From: Actinomycetes bacterium
Lineage (GTDB): Bacteria > Actinomycetota > Acidimicrobiia > Acidimicrobiales > UBA8190
Direction of reading: 5' to 3'
DNA: 6,302 nucleotides
Assembly: GCA_021779775.1 (NCBI GenBank)
Contig: JAJYAB010000109.1
Coordinates: forward strand, 1-6,302
Shown: positions 1 through 5,711 of the stretch, in pieces
Layout: each line of letters begins with the position of its first letter
Numbering within the stretch: position 1 is the stretch's first letter
Notes under the pieces: generated by a model
Seen by the model: only the letters and a program-made list of their open reading frames with translations
Databases searched by the model: none
Told to the model about the DNA's origin: nothing
Program-made: the position numbers and the translations under genes

Positions 1-1
1 G

Positions 2-586
2 CTGTGGCTCGCCACCGGCCGGGCCCGCTACATCGTGCTCGGTCTCGGCCTCTTCACCGCCGGTGCCTACGCGGCGAGCAAGGTGTTCGCCCACGTCGAT
101 GCCCGTATCACCCAGTGGTTGCACCCCGACCCGACGGGCCAGCTGATGGAAGGGATCTACGGCATGGGGACCGGCGGACTGCTCGGGACAGGACTCGGTT
201 TCGGCCATCTGAACTACATGCCGCTGGTGGGCAGCGACCTGATCTTCGCCGCCATCGCCACCGAGTGGGGACTGCTCGGATCGAGCCTGGTCGTCTTCGC
301 CTACCTGCTCCTGATCGGTGCCGGTCTCCGGATCGCCCAGTCCGCCCGCTCGGAGTTTGCCAAGCTGACCGCCGCCGGGCTCACCGTCATCATCGGCTTG
401 CAGTCGTTCTTGATCATGGCGGGGGTGACGCGCCTGCTGCCGTTCACCGGGTTAACGCTCCCGTTCATGGCGTACGGGGGGTCGTCGCTGGTGGCCAACT
501 ACGTCCTGATCGGCCTGCTGATGCGGATCTCCGACGAAGGGACCCGCCCGACCGTTGCCGCCCAGGCGACGGCCACCAGGGTCTGA
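2..586 (+). CDS. SEDS-family peptidoglycan polymerase, RodA/FtsW type (3' part only)
   Basis: This is the C-terminal 194 residues of a polytopic membrane protein that polymerises lipid II into glycan strands. The reading frame is open at the left edge, so the true start lies outside; the GTG at 35 sits inside a membrane segment and is not a credible start. Family marks seen are a GTGLGFG glycine-rich stretch, a loop with SDLIFAAIATEWG (its Asp matches the essential Asp that other SEDS proteins carry in a TDF/SDF motif), and the terminal signature PFTGLTLPFMAYGGSSLVAN. The VTRLLPFTGLTLPF wording and the RISDE tail look like the mycobacterial RodA (Rv0017c type) rather than FtsW, as recalled. 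In many actinobacteria this gene is followed by a class B PBP gene (pbpA). Here it is followed after 32 bp by a gene on the opposite strand, so any partner PBP must lie upstream or elsewhere. Family assignment is firm; RodA versus FtsW is a judgement. Confidence 0.9.
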   Translation: MWLATGRARYIVLGLGLFTAGAYAASKVFAHVDARITQWLHPDPTGQLMEGIYGMGTGGLLGTGLGFGHLNYMPLVGSDLIFAAIATEWGLLGSSLVVFAYLLLIGAGLRIAQSARSEFAKLTAAGLTVIIGLQSFLIMAGVTRLLPFTGLTLPFMAYGGSSLVANYVLIGLLMRISDEGTRPTVAAQATATRV

Positions 587-594
587 CGCGCCCC

Positions 595-618
595 CGCCGG
601 GTCCACCACTCGCCGGCG
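595..618. terminator. Weak GC hairpin between convergent genes, possible bidirectional terminator
   Basis: CGCCGG at 595-600 can pair with CCGGCG at 613-618 around a 12-base loop. An outer TGACGC (584-589) / GCGTCA (616-621) inverted repeat contains both stop codons of the converging genes. The two pairings overlap and compete, there is no T tract on either strand, and short GC inverted repeats are common by chance at this base composition. The position between convergent stops is the only strong argument for it. Confidence 0.2.
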
Positions 619-1095
619 TCAGCCCACCGGCGGGTCGGCGAACACCCAGTCGGCGACGAGCACCGGCACCGCAGGAGCAGCGCGCAGCGTCAGTGCGAGG
701 GCGTCGGAGGGCCGGCTGGCCACGACCTGGCGCCCGCTCGGCCCCATGGTGTCGAGCTCTGCGTAGAAGACGCCGCCTCGCCGTGCGGTGATGCGAACCG
801 CTTCGACCCGGACGTTGTGGCGCCCGAGGGTCTCCCACCACACGACGTGGGTGAGCGGGCGAGCGGTCGGTCTGCCCTTCCAGGCCGCCGCCACCGCCGA
901 CCCGTCGGCCAGCGCCACCGGGATCCGCAGCTCGCGAAACGGGCTCGACTGCTCGTGGAGCACGATCTCCGGGTACTGGCTCGGCAGCTCCAAGTGCACG
1001 CCGGCCACCGCCACCAGCCGCCAGACCTCGCCGTCGGGGACGACGGGACGCCGCTCGACGCCCTCCCCCTCGCTCCCGGCGGAGCCCTCCGTCAT
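619..1095 (-). CDS. DUF151 bifunctional nuclease family protein
   Basis: A soluble protein of 158 residues, the usual size for the bacterial DUF151 (BFN) family. Members are described as having DNase and RNase activity, but the cellular role in most bacteria is unknown. Recognisable parts in order are: an opening strand VAVAGVHLELPS (about 28-39), PEIVLHE (42-48), ARPLTHVVWWETL (78-90, matching the family RPLTHDL block), VEAVRITARRGGVFYAEL (97-114), and SRPSDALALTLRAAPAVPV (127-145, matching SxRPSDAIALALR). The block that usually reads roughly IWIG-xx-EA-xAIA is replaced by IPVALADGSAVAAAW, so a normally conserved Glu is not evident. The ATG overlaps the upstream rodA stop (ATGA at 1092-1095) with no clear ribosome binding site, which suggests translation coupled to rodA. 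The frame is open far upstream through rodA and beyond, but that extension is an antisense/out-of-frame artefact of high GC. Family call is good; catalytic competence is uncertain. Confidence 0.85.
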   Translation of the reverse strand: MTEGSAGSEGEGVERRPVVPDGEVWRLVAVAGVHLELPSQYPEIVLHEQSSPFRELRIPVALADGSAVAAAWKGRPTARPLTHVVWWETLGRHNVRVEAVRITARRGGVFYAELDTMGPSGRQVVASRPSDALALTLRAAPAVPVLVADWVFADPPVG

Positions 1096-2225
1096 CGGTG
1101 CCGGTGGAGCTGCACGGACAGCGCGATGCCGACTGCAGCAAAGAACGCCAATGTGGCCGAGCCGCCGTAGCTCAGGAACGGCAAGGGTATGCCGGCCACC
1201 GGCATGATGCCCATCGTCATGCCGGCGTTCTCGAAGGCGCTGAACGCCAGGAGCGTGAACGCCCCGGTGGCCAGCAGCCGGCCGAACGGGTCGCTGGCTA
1301 CCTGGGCGGCACGTTGCACCCGCCAGACGACGGCGCCGAGCAGCACCACCACGGTGGCCGCCCCGACGAACCCAAGCTGCTCGCCCACAGCGGAGAAGAT
1401 GAAGTCGGTCTGCTGCTCGGGGACATAAGCCAGGTTGGTCTGCGGACCCCGGAAGAGACCGGTCCCCCAGAAGCCGCCCGAACCGATGGCCGCCTTCGAC
1501 TGGGCGAGGTTGTACGTGCTCGCCGTACCCGTGTTCTGGTTCAGGAAGCTGGTGAGCCGCTGGACCTGGTAGTGTTTGAGAGCCCCGAAGTGCACCATGG
1601 CGACAGCTCCCGCCACAGCCCCCAGCACGAGGATGACGAGGTAGCGGTTGGGTATGCCGGCCACGATCATCATGACCAGCAGCACCACGCACATGATGAT
1701 GCCCGAGCCGAGGTCCGGCTGCTTCACCACCAGCAGGATGGGCACGGCAGACAGCAGGAGCAGCCGAACGATGTCGCGCCACACGAGGCCGTCGGGTCGC
1801 CGCGAGCAGAACGTGGCCACCACCACGATCAGCACCATGGCGGCAAAGGCCGACGGCTGGAATTGCATCGGGCCGATGTTGATCCAGCGGGTGGCACCCA
1901 GGCTCGACTTGCCTACGGCGAACATGGCCAGCAGGGACAGCGTGATGAGCACGTAGAGCAGGAAGCTGGCATGCTCGAGCCAGCGGTAGTCGAGCAGGGC
2001 GAACACCGTCATGGCGATGACGCCGAGCACCACGAACTCGGCCTGGCGCGTCAGGTAGTAGTGGGGGTTCAGGCCGGCCAACGTCAGCTTGTCGCGTGTG
2101 GCCGAGTAGACCATGACGACACCCCCCGCCGCGAGGACCAGGGTAGTGAGGAGGAGCACGACGTCGACACGCAGCACCAAGTGCCGACCCGACGACGGCC
2201 GGTGGTCGTAGGGGATGCTCACCAT
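1092..2225 (-). CDS. rodA: RodA, SEDS peptidoglycan glycosyltransferase
   Basis: A complete 377-residue, roughly ten-helix membrane protein of the RodA branch. It should polymerise lipid II for lateral wall growth together with a class B PBP not present here. Seen in order: first helix with GGVVMVYSATRD (34-45), GATRWINIGPMQFQPS (110-125), KQPDLGSG (168-175), the IGSGGFWGTGLFRGPQT block (247-263), the extracellular loop YVPEQQTDFIF (267-277) with Asp274 at the essential SEDS position, and GIPLPFLSYGGS (345-356). The odd point is residues 123-129, QPSAFAA, where the family has QPSE-x-A-K; both the acidic and the basic residue are Ala. The start is the ATG giving an 18-residue cytosolic lead before helix 1. 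ATGs at 2261 and 2270 are in frame but would overlap the divergent gene, and none has a clear Shine-Dalgarno sequence. It is first of a two-gene unit with the DUF151 gene. Confidence 0.93.
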   Translation of the reverse strand: MVSIPYDHRPSSGRHLVLRVDVVLLLTTLVLAAGGVVMVYSATRDKLTLAGLNPHYYLTRQAEFVVLGVIAMTVFALLDYRWLEHASFLLYVLITLSLLAMFAVGKSSLGATRWINIGPMQFQPSAFAAMVLIVVVATFCSRRPDGLVWRDIVRLLLLSAVPILLVVKQPDLGSGIIMCVVLLVMMIVAGIPNRYLVILVLGAVAGAVAMVHFGALKHYQVQRLTSFLNQNTGTASTYNLAQSKAAIGSGGFWGTGLFRGPQTNLAYVPEQQTDFIFSAVGEQLGFVGAATVVVLLGAVVWRVQRAAQVASDPFGRLLATGAFTLLAFSAFENAGMTMGIMPVAGIPLPFLSYGGSATLAFFAAVGIALSVQLHRHR

Positions 2226-2241
2226 GACGATTCGGCAACCC

Positions 2242-2270
2242 AGGATACTGTCCGAGCCCATGGCTGCCAT
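2242..2270 (-). promoter_or_regulatory. Candidate rodA promoter in the divergent rodA/mscS gap
   Basis: On the minus strand ATGGCA (2270-2265) and TATCCT (2247-2242) are separated by 17 bases, each matching 4 of 6 bases of the vegetative -35 and -10 consensus. Initiation about 7 bases downstream would leave a leader of about 9 bases before the ATG at 2225, so the mRNA would be nearly leaderless, which fits the lack of a Shine-Dalgarno sequence. On the plus strand GATACT (2244-2249) could be a -10 for mscS, overlapping this one, but no convincing -35 accompanies it. The spacing is good but this is prediction by eye. Confidence 0.35.
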
Positions 2271-3189
2271 CTCGCCCAGCGCGGCGCACCACAGCCCTGC
2301 CCTGATCGCCTCCACCACGGGCGCCCGAGGCTGGCTCTACGAGCTGTTGCGATGGGTCGGCGTACCAGTCCCGACGGCGCACCACCTCCAGGGCGTCGTC
2401 GGGAAGCCGGTAGCGCTTCTGTTGGTGCTCCTCCTCGCCCTGGTGGCCAACCGCCTCGGCAACCGGGTCATCCGGCGGTGGATCGGGTCGGCGGTGCGCA
2501 CGGCGGCATCGCGTGCCGGCTCGCCACGGGCGGCCTCGCGTTCGAGTGCCATGACGTCGATGGCCGCCAGCGTGTGGACTGTCGTCGTCGTCGTCATCGC
2601 GCTGCTGACGGCGCTCGGCGTGGTGGGGATCAACCTGACCCCGTTCCTGGCCGGGGCCACGGTGCTGGGTGCCACCTTGGGCTTCGGTGCCCAGAGCTTG
2701 GTGAAGGACATCCTCTCCGGTTTCCTGTTGGTCATGGAGGACCAGTTCGGCATCGGCGACCAGGTCTGCGTCAACGACGTGGTGGGCACGGTCGAGGAGG
2801 TCAGCCTGCGGGTGACTTGTCTGCGGAGCTTCGACGGCACCATGTGGTTCCTGCCCAACGGCGACATCCGGAAGGTGGCCAACAAGGCCCGGGGGTGGGC
2901 CCGGGCGACTGTCGACGTCGTGGTGCCGGCGGCCAGCGACGTGGACACCGTGCTGCAGGCTGCGAAGCAGGCAGGTGCGAGCATCGCGCAGGACGGCCGC
3001 TACGCACCGTCGCTCATCGAGCCCGTCAAGACGGCCGGGATCGTCGACGCCACCGCCGACACGTTGACCACCCGGGTGTCGATCAAGGTGCCCCATGCGG
3101 AGCGGGACCGGATCGAGCAGGCACTGCGCGAAGCCGTCGCCCGCCATCTGCGTCAGGCCGGTGTCTTCGAGGTGCCGGGCCAGGCGTAG
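2260..3189 (+). CDS. Small mechanosensitive ion channel, MscS family
   Basis: A 309-residue inner-membrane channel expected to open under membrane tension and release solutes during osmotic downshock. Visible layout: first hydrophobic helix at about 49-64 (VALLLVLLLALVANR), a basic linker at 68-100, second helix at about 104-122 (WTVVVVVIALLTALG), then the pore-lining third helix GATVLGATLGFGAQSLVKDILSG split as 132-154, rich in Gly and Ala as in MscS. The cytosolic beta domain follows: QFGIGDQVCVNDVVGTVEEVSLRVT (162-186) and the LPNGDI block (198-203). The C-terminal alpha/beta part runs to 309. The length is close to the 286 residues of E. coli MscS, so this is the compact type, similar to YkuT/YggB-class channels. 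The ATG at 2260 is chosen because the in-frame ATGs at 2215 and 2224 overlap the rodA start. No good ribosome binding site is seen, so the start is the weakest part. It stands alone, divergent from rodA and convergent with aroE. Confidence 0.92.
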   Translation: MAAISPSAAHHSPALIASTTGARGWLYELLRWVGVPVPTAHHLQGVVGKPVALLLVLLLALVANRLGNRVIRRWIGSAVRTAASRAGSPRAASRSSAMTSMAASVWTVVVVVIALLTALGVVGINLTPFLAGATVLGATLGFGAQSLVKDILSGFLLVMEDQFGIGDQVCVNDVVGTVEEVSLRVTCLRSFDGTMWFLPNGDIRKVANKARGWARATVDVVVPAASDVDTVLQAAKQAGASIAQDGRYAPSLIEPVKTAGIVDATADTLTTRVSIKVPHAERDRIEQALREAVARHLRQAGVFEVPGQA

Positions 3190-3224
3190 ATCACGGTGCG
3201 CATCGAGGACCAAGCTCTGTGGAC

Positions 3225-4091
3225 CTACTCCGTCACCGCCGCCCACATCGCTTCGATCGGAGCTTCCTGCCCGGTCCACTGTTGCAGCGCCAACGCCGCC
3301 TGGTGCACCAGCATGCCCAACCCGCCGACGGTGGTCGCCCCCCGTTCGGCGGCTGCCGCCAGCAGCGGGGTGATCGCCGGAGCGTAGACGAGGTCGGCCA
3401 CTACCTGGCCGGGGCTCAGGCGTCCGGGCTCCACGGGGATTGCCGTGCTGGCGGTTCCCGCCATGCCGAGGGGTGTCGCGTTGACCACCAGGTCGGCTCC
3501 GGCGATCTCGTCGGAGCTGCCGACCGTGCCTGTCGCGCCGGCCAGTGCGGCAGCCTGGCCGGCGCGCTGGCGGGACCGGTTGACGACCACGACCCGGGCC
3601 GCCCCGGCGTCGGCCAGGGCGAGCACCACCGCACGTGCCGCGCCCCCGGCGCCCAGCACCGCGCAGGTGCGGCCAGCGGGATCGAAACCGATCTGGCGCC
3701 GTAACGCCTGGACGAACCCTGGGCCGTCGGTCGAGTCCCCGACGAGCCGTTCCCCCCGACGTGTGATGCAGTTCACCGCCCCGAGTCGAGCCGCCGCCGG
3801 CGTGCACTCGTCGACGGCGGCGGCCGCCGCCGTCTTATGGGGCATGGTCACCGACAGGCCCCGCAACCCGAGGGCGCGGACCGCGTCGAGCGCTGCCACG
3901 GTCTTCCGGTCCGCTACGGCGAAGGCGACCGACACCCAGTCGAGCCCAAGGGCGTCGAAGGCCGCCTGATGGAGCCGCGGGGAGAGCGAATGGGCCACGG
4001 GGTCGCCGATCACCCCCACGACGGGTGATGCCGCCGACGGCCAGCCGGGCGAGCAACGCCACCCTCCCGCCGTCATGCCTGCCCCCGTCAC
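3225..4091 (-). CDS. aroE: Shikimate 5-dehydrogenase
   Basis: Catalyses NADPH-dependent reduction of 3-dehydroshikimate to shikimate in the chorismate pathway. The protein is 288 residues, normal for AroE. N-terminal substrate domain: VIGDPVAHSLSP (27-38, shikimate-binding Ser35 and Ser37), VTMPHK (81-86, catalytic Lys86), AVNCI (105-109), and GDSTDGPGF (118-126) with catalytic Asp122; the usual NTD reads STD. Nucleotide domain: GAGGAARAV (147-155), NRSRQRA (171-177), whose Arg residues suit NADP, and NATPLGM (204-210). C-terminal signature: GLGMLVHQAALAL (257-269). The GTG start overlaps the mltG stop as GTGA (4088-4091), with a GAGGG stretch about 5 bases upstream. An in-frame ATG at 4076 preceded by a G-rich stretch is a possible alternative and would remove five residues. 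It is the last gene of the operon and ends 35 bp from the convergent mscS. Confidence 0.96.
   Translation of the reverse strand: MTGAGMTAGGWRCSPGWPSAASPVVGVIGDPVAHSLSPRLHQAAFDALGLDWVSVAFAVADRKTVAALDAVRALGLRGLSVTMPHKTAAAAAVDECTPAAARLGAVNCITRRGERLVGDSTDGPGFVQALRRQIGFDPAGRTCAVLGAGGAARAVVLALADAGAARVVVVNRSRQRAGQAAALAGATGTVGSSDEIAGADLVVNATPLGMAGTASTAIPVEPGRLSPGQVVADLVYAPAITPLLAAAAERGATTVGGLGMLVHQAALALQQWTGQEAPIEAMWAAVTE
3813..3834. repeat. Perfect 22-bp palindrome inside aroE
   Basis: GACGGCGGCGG at 3813-3823 is followed directly by its reverse complement CCGCCGCCGTC at 3824-3834, with no spacer. In the protein it encodes the Ala run right after the catalytic VTMPHK motif (T-A-A-A-A-A-V), using GCG codons and then GCC codons. 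The simplest explanation is the codon choice of a poly-Ala stretch in a GC-rich genome, not a regulatory site. Confidence 0.9.
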
Positions 4092-5173
4092 GGGAGCCCT
4101 CGTGACCTGGCCAGCGCCTCAGCGGCCAGCTGGCCCTGCATGTCGGTGGAGAACGTCTCCGTCCCGTCAGGCGCCGTCAGCTGGAAATACAGCCAGGATC
4201 CGGGCACCGGGTGCAGGGCGGCCTGCACCGCATCCGCCGACGGGAAGCAGATCGGGGTGGGAGTCAGGCCGACCTGGTGGTAGGTGTTGTACGGGCTGAC
4301 GGTGTGGAGGTCGGACCGGCTGACGCCTCCACCGTCGCGGCCCAGCGCGTACAGCACGGTCGAGTCCATCTGGAGCGGCATGCCCCGGGCCAACCGGTTG
4401 TAGATGACCCGAGCGACCTTGCCAGCGTTGGCCACGCCCGCTGCGGTGCTGATGCCGCTGGAGAATGCCTCCTTCTGCACGATCGACGCGACGATCACCG
4501 CCTGGTAAGGCGTGATGCCGAGAGCAGCGGCACCGGATGCCAGGCCGGCTGATGTCGCCTGAGCGTCGAACTGGTCCAACATGGGCTGCAGGATCTGGAT
4601 GTCGGTCTCCCCGGGCAGCACCAGGTAGGTGCCCAGCCCGAGGAGGCCGTCGAGGTTGGTGGACCCTGGCGGCTGCCAGGCGCTGTGCAGCAACCCTGAC
4701 GTGGCGAGCCCGGAGAACATCGCCGCCGTGCGGTGGGGCAATGTGCCGACCTTTGCCGCGAGCTCGCGCATCGTGGTGCCGGGGAGCACCGCCAGGGAGA
4801 AGACGTCCGGCCCGGCCGCCAGCGCCGCCCGGATGCTGGCGAAGCTGGCGCGCTGGTGGATCAGGTAACCCCCCGGGCGTACCGTAGGGGCCCCGTGCAG
4901 GAATGTGTAGAGCCGGAACGCCCATGAGGAACCGATGATCTGGTCGCGTGACAACGTGGCGGTCACCGTGGCAAACGACGAACCTCGAGCCACGTTCACG
5001 ACCACAGCCGGGCCGGGGGTCCCCCCGGACGCTGCCCCCTCGTACCAGACCCCGCCGAGCACCACGACGGCAATCAGAACGGCGATGATGGCAGCCACGA
5101 CCAGCCGGCCCCGGCGTCGGGTAATGTGCAGCCGGCCCCGGCGGCTCGATGGCTCGACCGCCATGTCAGGCAC
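4088..5173 (-). CDS. mltG: Endolytic murein transglycosylase MltG (YceG family)
   Basis: A 361-residue single-pass membrane protein that cuts nascent glycan strands in the periplasmic or outer space and so sets their length. A basic cytosolic lead (SRRGRLHITRRRGR, 10-23) is followed by one membrane helix at 24-43 and an extracytoplasmic domain. A LysM-like module at about 57-128 has the expected GSSFATVTATLSRDQII start and GGYLIHQ. The catalytic domain has ASIVQKEA (229-236), where Glu235 fits the conserved catalytic Glu, then VARVIYNRLARGMPLQMDSTV (253-273 in outline), SPYNTY (293-298) and a HPVPGSWLYF close (321-330). The block that usually reads EG-x-LFPDTY is LDGLLGLGTY (174-183), a clear departure. 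The GTG start at 5173 is chosen for its GGAGG with 5-base spacing. An ATG at 5299 is in frame and would add 42 residues reading through two LGGGEG repeats. The stop overlaps the aroE start. Confidence 0.94.
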   Translation of the reverse strand: MPDMAVEPSSRRGRLHITRRRGRLVVAAIIAVLIAVVVLGGVWYEGAASGGTPGPAVVVNVARGSSFATVTATLSRDQIIGSSWAFRLYTFLHGAPTVRPGGYLIHQRASFASIRAALAAGPDVFSLAVLPGTTMRELAAKVGTLPHRTAAMFSGLATSGLLHSAWQPPGSTNLDGLLGLGTYLVLPGETDIQILQPMLDQFDAQATSAGLASGAAALGITPYQAVIVASIVQKEAFSSGISTAAGVANAGKVARVIYNRLARGMPLQMDSTVLYALGRDGGGVSRSDLHTVSPYNTYHQVGLTPTPICFPSADAVQAALHPVPGSWLYFQLTAPDGTETFSTDMQGQLAAEALARSRGLP

Positions 5174-5178
5174 AGATC

Positions 5179-5183
5179 CCTCC
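5179..5183 (-). promoter_or_regulatory. mltG: Ribosome binding site that decides the mltG start
   Basis: GGAGG on the minus strand, 5 bases before the GTG at 5173. It is the best Shine-Dalgarno sequence in the window. The ATG at 5164 would be 14 bases away, and the ATG at 5299 lies inside ruvX, so this site favours the GTG start. Confidence 0.7.
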
Positions 5184-5236
5184 GAACGCTCGCCGGAGGT
5201 GATCACGCCGCGGACGCCGTGGGGGTCGGTCGGGTG

Positions 5237-5266
5237 CCCCTCACCCCCGCCGAGACCCTCACCCCC
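5237..5266 (-). other. Canonical G-quadruplex motif in the ruvX-mltG intergenic mRNA
   Basis: Read on the transcribed-sense (minus) strand there are four G tracts of 5, 3, 5 and 4 bases, with loops TGA, TCTCGGC and TGA (3, 7 and 3 bases). This meets the usual G3+N1-7 four-tract rule. It lies 63 bases before the mltG GTG and directly after the ruvX stop, so it would be in the mRNA as well as the coding-sense DNA strand. The four tracts exist because of the tandem duplication listed separately. Folding in the cell is untested. Confidence 0.6.
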
Positions 5267-5273
5267 GCCGAGA
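5238..5273. repeat. Perfect tandem duplication of an 18-bp unit after ruvX
   Basis: The unit CCCTCACCCCCGCCGAGA occurs at 5238-5255 and again at 5256-5273 with no mismatch and no gap, ending at the base next to the ruvX stop codon. Its length is a multiple of three, so in the frame of an extended mltG it would encode LGGGEG twice. The rest of the 100-base gap (5174-5237) shows an 8-bp palindrome GTGATCAC (5199-5206) and no recognisable promoter. Confidence 0.95.
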
Positions 5274-5708
5274 TCAGTCACGGTTGCCCCGGCCCGCATC
5301 GAGCCACGTCTGCAGGAGCACCGCGGCAGCCGCTTGGTCCACGATGCGTCGCCGCTGGTGGCTCGACCGGCCGGCGTCTCGCAGGTTCCGATGCGCCTGC
5401 ACCGTCGTCAGGCGCTCGTCGCACAGCTCCACCGTCGCGCCCACAGCTTCGAGCATCGGCCGCAGCACGTCCACCTCGGCGAGAGCCGAACGGGCGGCCG
5501 GCCCGTAGTGGCCATCGAGGCCGATCGGCAAGCCCACCACGACATGGCCCGCCTGCTCCTGCTCCACCAGATCCACGAGGGCGCGGCGATCGGCAGCCCG
5601 ATCACCATGGCGCACGATGGTCGTGCGCGGCGAGGCGAGGCAGCCACGGGAGTCCGACACCGCGATGCCGATGCGGCGCTCGCCCAGGTCGACACCCACC
5701 ACCCGCAT
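5274..5708 (-). CDS. ruvX: RuvX/YqgF family, putative pre-16S rRNA nuclease and Holliday junction resolvase-like
   Basis: A 144-residue protein of the RNase H-like YqgF fold, the family's normal length. In E. coli it is linked to maturation of the 16S rRNA 5' end; resolvase activity has also been proposed for the family. Motifs: GVDLGERRIGIAVSD (5-19) with Asp7, VVVGLPIGLDG (56-66), CDERLTTVQA (96-105) with Glu98, and DQAAAAVLLQTWLD (124-137) with Asp124. These give a complete acidic triad, so it should be active. The ATG at 5708 opens 3 bases after the stop of the preceding small gene, implying coupled translation. The order ruvX, mltG, aroE is typical of actinobacteria. Confidence 0.95.
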   Translation of the reverse strand: MRVVGVDLGERRIGIAVSDSRGCLASPRTTIVRHGDRAADRRALVDLVEQEQAGHVVVGLPIGLDGHYGPAARSALAEVDVLRPMLEAVGATVELCDERLTTVQAHRNLRDAGRSSHQRRRIVDQAAAAVLLQTWLDAGRGNRD

Positions 5709-5711
5709 CCG

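Noticed and set aside
4..1170. Plus-strand open frame overlapping the left SEDS gene and the DUF151 gene
   Set aside because: The SEDS motifs are in another frame and this translation has no recognisable domain.
2581..2595. Five tandem GTC triplets in mscS, a possible slippage tract
   Set aside because: They encode a Val run inside the second membrane helix where Val is expected; length changes would stay in frame and five copies is short for phase variation.
3190..3224. Possible terminator between the convergent mscS and aroE genes
   Set aside because: No inverted repeat of useful length or T tract was found in these 35 bases on either strand.
1098..3704. Long plus-strand open frame (over 860 codons) antisense to rodA and aroE
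   Set aside because: Its translation is His-, Gly- and Arg-rich low-complexity sequence without family motifs, and it crosses real genes in other frames.
619..3807. Very long open frame on the minus strand (over 1000 codons) spanning the DUF151 gene, rodA, mscS and part of aroE
   Set aside because: Only the last 158 codons match a protein family. The rest is out of frame with rodA and aroE and antisense to mscS, as expected from scarce stop codons in GC-rich DNA. The ATGA start of the DUF151 gene explains the real part.
5199..5206. GTGATCAC palindrome upstream of mltG as an operator site
   Set aside because: Only 8 bp, symmetry does not extend into the flanks, and no promoter is visible beside it.
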